Below are positions 44,991 through 53,244 of a stretch of DNA of 64,000 nucleotides, piece after piece. Position 1 is the stretch's first letter. Every line of letters starts with the position of its first letter. The translations under genes and the position numbers were made by a program. This DNA comes from Gymnodinialimonas sp. 202GB13-11 (GTDB taxonomy: Bacteria; Pseudomonadota; Alphaproteobacteria; Rhodobacterales; Rhodobacteraceae): positions 1,674,001 to 1,738,000 of the forward strand of contig NZ_JBFRBH010000001.1 in NCBI RefSeq assembly GCF_040932485.1. Reading direction: 5' to 3'. The notes under the pieces were generated by a model that was given only the letters and a program-made list of their open reading frames with translations, had not been told where the DNA came from and made no database searches.

Positions 44991-45884
44991 TTAGGCTGCG
45001 GCCAGCCCCTCAAGCCGGGCGATTTCGCGCTGCACGCCCTCGCTCAACAACGCCCCAATCCGGTCAAGCCGCGCATCGGTCTGGCCCTTGTGGCGCACCA
45101 GCCAGAAGGTGCGGGTAAGCGTGATCTCATTGGGCAAGATCCGTTGCAATTCCGGCGCTGTGGGCAGGGCGAAGTCGTGCACCACAGCAAGGCCACCGCC
45201 CGCCCGCGCCAATTGAAGCTGCACCGAGATCGAGGTGGAAGCGAGTGGCACCCGTGTGATCCCGAGCGCGCCAAGGTAGTCGAGTTCGGCGTCAAAGATC
45301 ATGTCCGGGATATAGCCGATCATCCGCGCACCCTTCAGCGCGGCCCGGTCAGCAGGCGCGCCATGCTTTGCCAACCAGTCCCGGGATGCGGCCAGAGACA
45401 AGCGATAATTGCTCAGCCTTTCGGCTTGCAGGCGGGCTGTATCGGGCTTTGAGACGGTGATCGCGAAATCGGCCTCGCGCCGCGACAGGTTCACCACTCG
45501 CGGCAGGGCCACGATCTGCAGGTCGAGGTCGGGGTGCTGTTCGCTGATGTCAGCGCAGACCTGCGGCAACAGGTAGGTCGCGCAGCCGTCAGGCGCGCCG
45601 ATGCGGATGGGGCCGGAGAGTGTTTCGCCCGCCCCAGACAACGCGCCCATGCCCCGGCCAAGCGCGGCCTCGGCCTCCTCTGCGTGGATCAAAAGGCGCT
45701 GGCCCGCCTCAGTCAAGCGGTAGCCCTGTGGCGATTTAAGGAACAGGGGTGCGCCAGCCGCCTCCTCCAGCCGCGCGATGCGGCGCGCGATAGTAGCCGG
45801 GTCCAGCCGCAGGGCAGACTTCGCCGCAGTCAGGCTTTCGGCCCGCGCAGTGGCGAGGAATACGCGCAAATCATCCCAGTTCAT
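44991..45884 (-). CDS. LysR-family transcriptional regulator divergent from mmsA
   Basis: A 297-residue LysR protein. The N-terminal winged helix (MNWDDLRVFLATARAESLTAAKSALRLDPATIARRIARLEE) is followed by a type 2 periplasmic-binding-like effector domain. It is divergent from mmsA with 102 bases between starts, and a long inverted repeat spans that gap, so it probably regulates mmsA and itself. Likely inducer: a valine-degradation intermediate; this is inference. Confidence 0.88.
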   Translation of the reverse strand: MNWDDLRVFLATARAESLTAAKSALRLDPATIARRIARLEEAAGAPLFLKSPQGYRLTEAGQRLLIHAEEAEAALGRGMGALSGAGETLSGPIRIGAPDGCATYLLPQVCADISEQHPDLDLQIVALPRVVNLSRREADFAITVSKPDTARLQAERLSNYRLSLAASRDWLAKHGAPADRAALKGARMIGYIPDMIFDAELDYLGALGITRVPLASTSISVQLQLARAGGGLAVVHDFALPTAPELQRILPNEITLTRTFWLVRHKGQTDARLDRIGALLSEGVQREIARLEGLAAA

Positions 45885-45885
45885 T

Positions 45886-45943
45886 CTTGTATTTCCGCAA
45901 AATGACCCTGCGAACCTGTCGCTTTTCCCGGCGGAAATGCAAG
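45886..45943. promoter_or_regulatory. 13-bp inverted repeat in the LysR-mmsA divergent region
   Basis: CTTGTATTTCCGC (45886-45898) and GCGGAAATGCAAG (45931-45943) are reverse complements with one mismatch, separated by 32 bases. The left arm abuts the LysR start and the right arm is 43 bases before the mmsA start. It is a likely binding site for the LysR regulator. Confidence 0.55.
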
Positions 45944-45986
45944 GCTATTGTCCGCGCGAAAGATTTTCGCGCTTGGGAGAGAGCAT

Positions 45987-47486
45987 ATGGAACAGATAGG
46001 TCACTGGATTAACGGCAAACACGTCGCGGGCACGTCCGGGCGCACAGCGGATGTCTGGAACCCGGCCACGGGAGAGGTGCAGGCGAAGGTGGCCTTGGCC
46101 TCCAAGGCCGAACTCGACGCTGCTGTTGCCGACGCCGCCGCCGCACAACCCGCCTGGGCCGCCACCAACCCCCAGCGCCGCGCGCGGGTGATGATGAAGT
46201 TCGTGAGCCTCCTGCAGCGCGACATGGACAAGCTCGCCGAAGCGCTGTCGCGCGAGCACGGCAAGACAATCCCAGACGCCAAGGGTGACGTGCAGCGCGG
46301 CCTCGAAGTTGTCGAATTCTGCATCGGCGCGCCGCACATGCTGAAGGGCGAATTCACCGACAGCGCGGGGCCCGGCATCGACATGTACTCGTTGCGCCAG
46401 CCCGTTGGCGTGGCTGCCGGCATTACGCCCTTCAACTTCCCCGCCATGATCCCGATGTGGAAGATGGCCCCTGCCCTTGTTTGTGGCAACGCCTTCATCC
46501 TCAAACCTTCCGAACGTGACCCCTCAGTGCCTTTGATGCTGGCCGAATTGATGCAGGAAGCGGGCTTGCCCGATGGCCTTCTACAGGTCGTTAATGGCGA
46601 CAAGGAAAGTGTTGACGCGATCCTCGACAATGAGACGATTTCAGGCATCGGCTTTGTCGGCTCCACCCCAATCGCGGCCTATATCTACGAGCGTGGCTGC
46701 GCCAACGGGAAGCGCGTGCAGTGCTTTGGCGGCGCGAAGAACCACATGATCATCATGCCTGACGCGGACCTCGACCAAGCCGCCGACGCGCTTGTCGGTG
46801 CAGGCTACGGTGCAGCGGGTGAGCGCTGCATGGCGATCTCGGTCGCCGTGCCGGTGGGTGAGGAAACCGCGGATCGCCTGATCGAGAAACTGGTGCCAAA
46901 GATCGAAGCGCTGAAAGTCGGTCCCTACACATCCGGCGACGATGTCGATTACGGCCCCGTCGTGACCCCGATGGCCAAGGAAAACATCCAGCGCCTCGTG
47001 CAATCGGGCGTTGATGCGGGCGCGGAACTGGTTGTTGATGGCCGTGATTTCTCGCTCCAGGGCTACGAGGATGGCTTCTTCGTTGGCCCGCACCTCTTCG
47101 ACCGCGTGACCCCGGATATGGAGATCTACCAGAAGGAGATCTTCGGCCCGGTCCTGTCGACCGTCCGCGCGGGGTCTTATGAAGAGGCGCTGAAACTCGC
47201 CATGGACCACGAGTACGGCAACGGCACCGCCATCTTCACCCGCGATGGCGACGCGGCCCGCGATTTCGCCAACCGTGTCAACGTGGGCATGGTGGGTATC
47301 AACGTGCCGATCCCGGTGCCGCTGGCCTACCACACGTTTGGCGGCTGGAAGAAATCGGTCTTCGGCGACTTGAACCAGCACGGCCCGGACGCCTTCCGTT
47401 TCTACACGCGCACCAAGACCGTCACATCACGCTGGCCTTCGGGCATCAAGGAAGGCGGGGAATTCACCATACCCGTGATGGAGTAA
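45987..47486 (+). CDS. mmsA: Methylmalonate-semialdehyde dehydrogenase (CoA-acylating)
   Basis: A 499-residue aldehyde dehydrogenase that converts methylmalonate or malonate semialdehyde to propionyl- or acetyl-CoA, the last step of valine degradation. The catalytic Cys281 lies in GERCMAIS, which together with FGGAKNHMIIMPDAD marks the MmsA class; the general base Glu of other aldehyde dehydrogenases is absent at the usual place, as expected for the CoA-dependent class. GGGAGAGAGC precedes the ATG. Other valine enzymes lie 6-8 kb downstream. Confidence 0.93.
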   Translation: MEQIGHWINGKHVAGTSGRTADVWNPATGEVQAKVALASKAELDAAVADAAAAQPAWAATNPQRRARVMMKFVSLLQRDMDKLAEALSREHGKTIPDAKGDVQRGLEVVEFCIGAPHMLKGEFTDSAGPGIDMYSLRQPVGVAAGITPFNFPAMIPMWKMAPALVCGNAFILKPSERDPSVPLMLAELMQEAGLPDGLLQVVNGDKESVDAILDNETISGIGFVGSTPIAAYIYERGCANGKRVQCFGGAKNHMIIMPDADLDQAADALVGAGYGAAGERCMAISVAVPVGEETADRLIEKLVPKIEALKVGPYTSGDDVDYGPVVTPMAKENIQRLVQSGVDAGAELVVDGRDFSLQGYEDGFFVGPHLFDRVTPDMEIYQKEIFGPVLSTVRAGSYEEALKLAMDHEYGNGTAIFTRDGDAARDFANRVNVGMVGINVPIPVPLAYHTFGGWKKSVFGDLNQHGPDAFRFYTRTKTVTSRWPSGIKEGGEFTIPVME

Positions 47487-47501
47487 CCCCGATAGAACGT
47501 C

Positions 47502-47529
47502 GATGGCGGCCCAATCTCGGGCCGTCATC
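47502..47529 (+). terminator. Hairpin after mmsA
   Basis: GATGGCGGCCC and GGGCCGTCATC form an 11-bp stem (one G-U pair) with a 6-base loop, 15 bases after the mmsA stop. No T run follows, so it may stabilise the mRNA end or terminate inefficiently. Confidence 0.5.
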
Positions 47530-47552
47530 TGTAACAACACCGAAAAAATCCG

Positions 47553-47984
47553 ATGCCCCTATCCTACGAAATTGACGCCAAACGCCGTCTTGTGCTGGTC
47601 GAATATTGGGGCCGTGCCGGGATCGACGAAAGCGCCGAGATGTTCGGAAAATACGCGGCTGATCCAAATTTCGCGCCGGGTCAAATCCATCTGTTCGACC
47701 TGCGTCGCGTGACGGAGGTTGAACAGAACTTCCCTAAATTCATGCAGTTTCAGGCTGAGGCCGCAAGCGCGGTTGCGCCAGAGGCGATGCCGTCGATGCT
47801 GGTCTATTACAGCCCGACAGAGCTTGCCCGCCGCATGGCCGAGATGGTCCGCAAAAGCTGGGACGGGCTCGACGGCCCCACCCTCGCGATCATCGAGGAT
47901 GAGGCTGAGGCGTTGGCCGTGGCCGGGTGCACCGAGAAAAGCTTTGACGAACTCAAACGCACCTTGGCCAGCGATCCGGCCTAG
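47553..47984 (+). CDS. Hypothetical protein, possibly STAS/SpoIIAA-like
   Basis: A 143-residue soluble protein. The opening SYEIDAKRRLVLVEYWGRAGIDESAEMF gives a strand-strand-helix pattern, and FDLRRVTEVEQNF recalls the conserved Asp strand of SpoIIAA-like/STAS folds, but I cannot assign a family with confidence. It lies 66 bases after mmsA and overlaps the convergent EF-hand gene by 4 bases. Confidence 0.65.
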   Translation: MPLSYEIDAKRRLVLVEYWGRAGIDESAEMFGKYAADPNFAPGQIHLFDLRRVTEVEQNFPKFMQFQAEAASAVAPEAMPSMLVYYSPTELARRMAEMVRKSWDGLDGPTLAIIEDEAEALAVAGCTEKSFDELKRTLASDPA

Positions 47985-48772
47985 CGGTTGAGATATTCCA
48001 ACAAACTGACAGTGCCGGAGCGATCCGCGTCATAGGCCGCCAATTCGGCCCGCCCTTCCGTGTTTAGGTTGCAGGTATCCGCAAGGCCGCGGATCTCCTC
48101 AGCCTCGAACTGCGCCAAGCAGGCCGCGGACAGTCGGGCCATCTCGTGCTCTTCGAGCGTTCCGTATTCAAGCGCCCAGTATAGTTCCACCGCAACTATT
48201 TCATCGACCGTCAAAAGACCGTTTTCATCGATATCCGCATGCAAGAAATCGTCGGCCCAGTCGCGGATGTTCACGGCCTCAAACTCCGCGTAGGAAACAT
48301 CGGCGGATGCGTCGACATCGGCGCGGTTGAGTTGAAATTCAGAATAGGCGGCAAGCGTGCACGGCTCACCCTGTTCAGCACAATCCGGGTCGGCCTCCCG
48401 ATCTTCGGCCAAGAACGTCTCAACCTCGGGCAAAGTGATGCGGCCGTCGCCGTTTTCGTCAACTTCGGCGAAGAAAATGCGAATCTCGGCATTGGCCTGA
48501 GCGGGCGCTTGGGCTGAAAGAACATAGACGCTGGCCAAGGCAAGGATCGGCAGCGCGAAGGCAAAGGCGCGCAAAGCGCGCGTGTAAGTGGATCTGAGCA
48601 TGATGGGCTCTCCGGTATTGGGTTGCGGTTGACCGCGCCCTTCCACCTCACCCTCGATCAGGCTGCGCACCATCTCGGACATCGACCGCCCTTTGCCATC
48701 GCTGACCCGCACAAGAGCGCTCTTCAACTCGGGCGACAGGCGGATTTCGATGCTTTCGGTCTTCTTCGACAT
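47981..48772 (-). CDS. Ribbon-helix-helix domain fused through a hydrophobic segment to EF-hands
   Basis: A 263-residue open frame. Residues 3-42 look like a CopG/Arc-type ribbon-helix-helix (ESIEIRLSPELKSALVRVSDGKGRSMSEMVRSLIEGE). Residues 66-90 are a hydrophobic helix ending in AQAPAQA. The rest has EF-hand loops: DENGDGRITLPE, an incomplete DVDASADVSYAE, DIDENGLLTVDE and DADRSGTVSLLE. ACCGGAG stands before both the first ATG and Met58 (48601), so either one membrane-tethered fusion or two overlapping products (a DNA-binding protein and a secreted EF-hand protein) could be made. No named family recognised. Confidence 0.7.
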   Translation of the reverse strand: MSKKTESIEIRLSPELKSALVRVSDGKGRSMSEMVRSLIEGEVEGRGQPQPNTGEPIMLRSTYTRALRAFAFALPILALASVYVLSAQAPAQANAEIRIFFAEVDENGDGRITLPEVETFLAEDREADPDCAEQGEPCTLAAYSEFQLNRADVDASADVSYAEFEAVNIRDWADDFLHADIDENGLLTVDEIVAVELYWALEYGTLEEHEMARLSAACLAQFEAEEIRGLADTCNLNTEGRAELAAYDADRSGTVSLLEYLNR

Positions 48773-48915
48773 GTGGTGGCCTCCGGTGATCTGCAGGCAG
48801 GTGGATGGGATCGGTGCCGCAAGGCTGTGCCCATCATGCGGATCAATATAGGCCCGTTCGCGCCCTGACGGGACAAGTTTCGTGTCCGGACACGTTGTTT
48901 TATTGGCGCCCGGGC

Positions 48916-48945
48916 AAAAAAAGACCCCCGGAACGGGTCCGGGGG
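48916..48945 (-). terminator. Rho-independent terminator of the 57-residue gene
   Basis: On the minus strand TCCGGGGG's complement CCCCCGGA and its partner form a perfect 8-bp stem (48925-48932 with 48938-48945), a 5-base loop and then seven consecutive U residues (48916-48922). It lies 31 bases after the stop at 48977. Confidence 0.9.
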
Positions 48946-48976
48946 CTAGTCCAACAGGGAGGGAGGGTCGTAAGGG

Positions 48977-49150
48977 TTAGCGCGTGGTCGCAAGCAAAAG
49001 GCGGGTCGCCGTGCGATCATGGAAATCGCCGTCGGGGCTGGTGTTCGCGACAACCTGCGACGCGCCGGACTGTGGTGCGTCAGCATTGGCAGCAGCGCCG
49101 AATACAAACGAGCCAAGGACGGCGATGGTCAGGATGGAGCGGATCAACAT
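48977..49150 (-). CDS. Small exported protein of 57 residues
   Basis: A short gene starting MLIRSILTIAVLGSFVFG, a signal peptide with probable cleavage after AAANA, leaving about 33 residues (DAPQSGASQVV...). AAAGG lies about 12 bases before the ATG, and a textbook terminator follows 31 bases after the stop, which together argue that it is a real transcribed gene. The mature part is polar with no Cys. No family recognised. Confidence 0.65.
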   Translation of the reverse strand: MLIRSILTIAVLGSFVFGAAANADAPQSGASQVVANTSPDGDFHDRTATRLLLATTR

Positions 49151-49253
49151 GAGACAGGACCTTTCGTGTAACTTGCCCCCAAACTAACCCCTGCCCCCAA
49201 GTCGCGCGATTGCGGAAAACCCTACGTTTGCAAGGTCTGAGGGCAGGAAAACC

Positions 49254-49832
49254 TTACACCGTCTCCACCGCCGCATTCAGGCGGAACTGAGCCTGACCGG
49301 CCCCGTTCGCGTGCCCAATGCGCGCCCGCAGCGACGTGGCCGGGTGGCCCGCCTGCAAGGCAGCGCCTGAAATGACCGAGGCGATCAAGGCCGCCAAAGT
49401 CTGGCCCGGAAACTGGGAAGTGTCTGCCGTCGCGGTGCCCTGATAGGTCTGACCGTCCACCTCAATATCGGCCTGTGCAAAGTCGTCCACGACAGACCGG
49501 ACACGCCAGATTGTTCGCACGGGGTCTGCGCCATCAATGGTAAAGCGCACCCCGAAGATCAGCCCGCTTTCGGCATTGATCATCTCTGTAATGGCCCGCG
49601 AGCCAAACAGCGCGCGCACATCCGGCCCGGAATTGGGCGTGTAACTTATCCCACCACTGTTGTTCGCGCCGTTTTGCGGGATCAACGTATACGAGCCCTG
49701 ATCGATAATGCTTTGATCCGGCGCCCTAAGAATGACGCGAGAGACGCGCTGCGCGGTGGCTTGCGAGAAGGCGGGCGTTGCCATGAGCGCAGGCGCAGCC
49801 AGCGCGCCCAGAAGAAGTGTACGGCGATCCAT
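49254..49832 (-). CDS. Secreted protein with RR-type signal (paralogue A)
   Basis: A 192-residue exported protein. MDRRTLLLGALAAPALMATPAFSQA is a signal peptide resembling a minimal twin-arginine signal. The mature chain is predicted mainly beta, with alternating polar repeats and no Cys. It shares layout and short motifs (signal, a FGSRAI..MI segment, LAALIASVISGAAL near the end, a closing beta strand) with the next gene upstream, so the two form a tandem pair. No named family recognised. An in-frame start at 49850 exists but would lengthen the signal without reason. Confidence 0.7.
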   Translation of the reverse strand: MDRRTLLLGALAAPALMATPAFSQATAQRVSRVILRAPDQSIIDQGSYTLIPQNGANNSGGISYTPNSGPDVRALFGSRAITEMINAESGLIFGVRFTIDGADPVRTIWRVRSVVDDFAQADIEVDGQTYQGTATADTSQFPGQTLAALIASVISGAALQAGHPATSLRARIGHANGAGQAQFRLNAAVETV

Positions 49833-49890
49833 GGGTTGGGGTCCTTTCATCGTAAATGGGCCTGCACGAAGCAGGCCCGCAGGGTCTTTC

Positions 49891-50466
49891 TCAGGAAGCT
49901 CGAACGGTCACGTCCAGGCCGAAATCTGCGCCCGACGGCGTGGCGCGCGTGCCGATCAGGGCCTGCAACTGCCCCGAAGTAGAGCCGCGGAAAACCGCGC
50001 CTGCAGACATCGCCGCCACAATCATCGCAGCCAGGCCAGCGCCCGCATCCTGATCGCCGCCCACCAGGGCCGAGACGTCTGCCGACAATCCGCCGTCCAC
50101 GCTGAATTCTGCTGTCGCACCGCCCGCGGTCGCGTTGTTTAGCGTCCAGCGAGTCACGTAGCTGTCCAGCCCGTTATGGCCCTCATAATGAATGCCGATC
50201 CGGTTGCCTGCGCCTGCCGCCATAATGCGGCTGACGGCATTGGCGCCGAACTGCGCCTGCACGCTGGGGCCATTGGTGAAATCCATCGTCAAGCGGCCAT
50301 TCCCGGCTGCTCCGAAGCCAGGGATCGTGAAGCTGCCGGTAGAGGAGAAGCCCGGGGCCTCCAACAGCGCCGAGCCGCTGGAGGCCGCAGCGGCAGGAAA
50401 GCTGGACAGGGTCAACAGGGCTGGTGCGGCCAGTAGCGAAGAGGAAATAAAAGCACGGCGGTTCAT
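49891..50466 (-). CDS. Secreted protein with RR-type signal (paralogue B)
   Basis: A 191-residue exported protein. MNRRAFISSSLLAAPALLTLSSFPAAAA is a signal peptide with a twin-arginine pair. The mature chain is Gly/Ser/Ala-rich and beta-like, with FGANAVSRIMAAGAG and LAAMIVAAMSAGAVF segments matching positions in paralogue A, 58 bases downstream. AAGGAC lies upstream of the ATG. Function unknown; the shared hydrophobic helix near residue 145 may be an assembly surface. Confidence 0.7.
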   Translation of the reverse strand: MNRRAFISSSLLAAPALLTLSSFPAAAASSGSALLEAPGFSSTGSFTIPGFGAAGNGRLTMDFTNGPSVQAQFGANAVSRIMAAGAGNRIGIHYEGHNGLDSYVTRWTLNNATAGGATAEFSVDGGLSADVSALVGGDQDAGAGLAAMIVAAMSAGAVFRGSTSGQLQALIGTRATPSGADFGLDVTVRAS

Positions 50467-50659
50467 CGGTAAAAGTCCTTAAGTATCAAGTTTCGTCAGA
50501 TGCCCCGGAAGCGGGGGAACGCCCCTTGATTGCCGCAAATGATCACGCCGCGCGATTGCGGAAAACCGGAACGACGGAAATTACCGGGTACTGCGTGAGG
50601 GGCGCTTTTGCTTGCCATACGTCCCCACGCGCCGCACCCTTCCTTTAGGGAGGCGCAAT

Positions 50660-51796
50660 ATGGCTCAACACTTCGCCGATGATCACTTCACCCTCGGCAT
50701 CGAAGAGGAATATTTGCTGGTCAACAGCGAAACCTATGATCTGGCCGAAGCGCCGCCGGGATTGATGGAGGCCTGTACTGACAAACTCGAAGGCCAGGTC
50801 AGCCCGGAATTCCTGAAATGCCAGATCGAGGTCGGGACCGGCATCTGCCCCACCATCGCCGACGCCCGCGCGGACCTGAAACGCCTGCGCGGCACGGTGG
50901 CAGAGTGCGCCGCGAAGTTCGGCCTCGCGCCCATCGCCGTGTCGTGCCACCCGTTTGCCGATTGGAAGGACCAGAAGAACACCGACCGCGACCGCTACAA
51001 CCAGCTCGCACGCGATCTGGGCGGTGTGGTGGAGCGGATGCTGATCTGCGGTGCCCATTGCCATGTGGGCCTGCCCGATGAAGACTTGCGCATCGACGTG
51101 ATGCGGCAGCTCACCTACTTCCTGCCGCACCTCTTGGCGCTCTCGACCTCCTCGCCCTTCTGGCAGGGCCGCGATACGGGGCTGGCGAGTTACCGACTGA
51201 CGGTGTTCGACAATCTGCCCCGCACCGGCCTGCCACCCAATTTCGGGTCATTCGGCGAGTATAGCCGCACGGTGGACGTGCTGATTGACCTCGGCCTTAT
51301 CGAGGACACGTCGAAAATCTGGTGGGATTTGCGGCCTTCTGCCAACTTCCCCACGGTGGAGACGCGCATTTGCGATGTCTCACCCCGGCTGGAGGATCAA
51401 CTGGCCCTGTCCGCGCTCATCCAATGTCTTGTGCGGATGCTCTGCCGCCTGCGGGGCCTAAACCAACGTTGGCGCGTCTATGACCGCTTCCTCGTCAACG
51501 AAAACCGCTGGCGCGCGCAGCGATATGGTGTGGCGGAGGGCCTGATCGACTTTGGCGCAGGCGCGGTTGTGCCCATGCGCGAATTGGTCGATGAGTTGAT
51601 AACGCTCACGGAAGAAGACGCCGACGCCTTGGGATGCGCCGCCGAACTGGAACGCCTGCGCGATATGGCGGTCGAGACCAGCGCAGACCGGCAGCGCAAG
51701 GTCCTGAACGGCACGCTCGATGCTGGGGGCGACCGGGGGGCTGCGATGCGATCCGTCGTAGAGCATCTGGTGGATGAATTTCACGCAGATTTATAG
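50660..51796 (+). CDS. ybdK: Carboxylate-amine ligase, YbdK family (GCS2)
   Basis: A 378-residue ATP-dependent ligase related to glutamate-cysteine ligase type 2. Motifs include [11 protein letters not shown] at the N terminus, [17 protein letters not shown] and [14 protein letters not shown]. YbdK enzymes have weak glutamate-cysteine ligase activity in vitro and an unsettled physiological role. The ATG at 50660 follows AGGGAGGCGC. It stands between the secreted pair and the valine operon with no obvious functional link to either. Confidence 0.9.
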   Translation: MAQHFADDHFTLGIEEEYLLVNSETYDLAEAPPGLMEACTDKLEGQVSPEFLKCQIEVGTGICPTIADARADLKRLRGTVAECAAKFGLAPIAVSCHPFADWKDQKNTDRDRYNQLARDLGGVVERMLICGAHCHVGLPDEDLRIDVMRQLTYFLPHLLALSTSSPFWQGRDTGLASYRLTVFDNLPRTGLPPNFGSFGEYSRTVDVLIDLGLIEDTSKIWWDLRPSANFPTVETRICDVSPRLEDQLALSALIQCLVRMLCRLRGLNQRWRVYDRFLVNENRWRAQRYGVAEGLIDFGAGAVVPMRELVDELITLTEEDADALGCAAELERLRDMAVETSADRQRKVLNGTLDAGGDRGAAMRSVVEHLVDEFHADL

Positions 51797-51833
51797 CAAG
51801 GCAGACGCTTGCAACATTGCTGCAAGACTCGTT

Positions 51834-51853
51834 AATTAAACGAGCGTTCAATT
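51834..51853. promoter_or_regulatory. Palindromic operator candidate before the valine-catabolism operon
   Basis: A 20-bp palindrome of the form AATTnAACGnnCGTTnAATT, with 8 of 10 positions paired, ends 21 bases before the start at 51875. AACG/CGTT half-sites recall operators of TetR-type regulators of acyl-CoA metabolism. Confidence 0.5.
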
Positions 51854-51874
51854 ATTATGGGTGGGGACATTGCA

Positions 51875-52093
51875 ATGAGCGAAGGACAAGTCGCGTTGGT
51901 CGCATTTGGCGGTGCCGCCGTGTTGTTGTTCTGGAACCTGACGAACAAAGCGTATGCGAAGGCCTATTTGGATTGGCTTTCGATGCGCGATCCGTTCGGG
52001 TGGACACTCTGGCGCGACCATACATTGAGGCACGTGAGCCCATTTCTTTTCGTGTTCTGTGTTTTCTTGGTGGGTCAGGTAATTCAAGGATAG
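51875..52093 (+). CDS. Small membrane protein at the head of the valine operon
   Basis: A 72-residue protein with two hydrophobic helices (VALVAFGGAAVLLFW and SPFLFVFCVFLVGQVI) separated by a charged Trp-rich loop. The ATG at 51875 is preferred because GGTGGGGACATTGC supplies a ribosome site; an in-frame ATG at 51857 would add six residues. It stops 5 bases before the acyl-CoA dehydrogenase. A/T content is higher than in its neighbours. No family recognised. Confidence 0.6.
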   Translation: MSEGQVALVAFGGAAVLLFWNLTNKAYAKAYLDWLSMRDPFGWTLWRDHTLRHVSPFLFVFCVFLVGQVIQG

Positions 52094-52098
52094 AAATC

Positions 52099-53244
52099 AT
52101 GGATTTTGCACTCAGCGAAGAGGCCAATGCCATCTACGACATGGCCCGCGCCTTCGGCGAGGCCGAGATCGCCCCCCATGCGCAAACCTGGGAGCGCGAC
52201 GGCACGATCCCGAAAGAGCTGTGGCCAAAGTTGGCGGAATTGGGCCTCGCGGGCCTTTACGTATCCGAGGAAAACGGCGGCTCGGGGCTGTCGCGTTTGG
52301 AAGCAACGCTGGTGTTCGAGGCGCTGTCGGAATCCTGCGCCTCGGTCGCGGCGTTTCTGTCGATCCACAACATGTGCGCCAAGATGATCGAGAGCTTCGG
52401 CTCGGACGATCTGCGCGCGCGCTATCTTCCTGCGGCGCTGAGCATGGACAAGATCTTTTCCTATTGCCTGACCGAGCCGGGGTCTGGATCTGACGCAGCG
52501 GCGCTGAAGACCCGCGCCGAGCGGACGAATGAGAGATACAGGCTGAGCGGCACAAAGGCCTTCATCTCGGGCGGCGGCTATTCGGATGCGTACATCGTGA
52601 TGTGCCGGACGGGTGAGGATGGGCCCCGAGGGATTTCCGCCATGGTCGTGGATAACGGGTCAGACGGGCTGTCCTTTGGTGGGCTGGAAGACAAGATGGG
52701 CTGGCGCTCGCAGCCCACGCGGCAGGTGCAGTTGGATGATTGCGCCGTGCCTGCGGGCAACTTGTTGGGCGAGGAAGGCAAAGGGTTTCGCTACGCCATG
52801 GCGGGGCTGGATGGCGGGCGGCTCAACATCGCGGCCTGCTCGCTCGGCGCCGCAGCAGCCGGTTTGCGCGCGACACTGGCCTACATGGGCGAGCGCAAAG
52901 CGTTCGGGCAAAGCATCGACCAGTTTCAGGCCCTGCAATTCCGACTGGCCGACATGGAGATCGAGCTGGACGCCGCCCGCGTGTTCCTGCGGCAAGCGGC
53001 GTGGAAACTCGACACGGGCGCGCCCGACGCGACGAAGGCCTGCGCGATGGCAAAGAAGTTCTGCACCGAGGCCGGATCACGGATCGCGGACCAATGCCTG
53101 CAACTGCATGGCGGCTACGGATATCTCGCCGATTACGGGATCGAGAAAATCGTGCGGGACTTGCGGGTGCATCAGATCCTCGAGGGCACCAACGAGATCA
53201 TGCGCATGATCGTGGCGCGCCAGATGTTGGCAGATCGGGGATGA
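52099..53244 (+). CDS. Acyl-CoA dehydrogenase, probably isobutyryl-CoA dehydrogenase
   Basis: A 381-residue FAD enzyme. Signatures are YCLTEPGSGSDAAAL (FAD site), AFGQSIDQFQALQFRLADM and QCLQLHGGYGYLADYGIEK. Glu362 in ILEGTNEI is the likely catalytic base. Closest features match isobutyryl/short-branched acyl-CoA dehydrogenases, consistent with the downstream hydrolase/hydratase and mmsB. It would form methacrylyl-CoA from isobutyryl-CoA. Its stop overlaps the next ATG (ATGA). Confidence 0.9.
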   Translation: MDFALSEEANAIYDMARAFGEAEIAPHAQTWERDGTIPKELWPKLAELGLAGLYVSEENGGSGLSRLEATLVFEALSESCASVAAFLSIHNMCAKMIESFGSDDLRARYLPAALSMDKIFSYCLTEPGSGSDAAALKTRAERTNERYRLSGTKAFISGGGYSDAYIVMCRTGEDGPRGISAMVVDNGSDGLSFGGLEDKMGWRSQPTRQVQLDDCAVPAGNLLGEEGKGFRYAMAGLDGGRLNIAACSLGAAAAGLRATLAYMGERKAFGQSIDQFQALQFRLADMEIELDAARVFLRQAAWKLDTGAPDATKACAMAKKFCTEAGSRIADQCLQLHGGYGYLADYGIEKIVRDLRVHQILEGTNEIMRMIVARQMLADRG

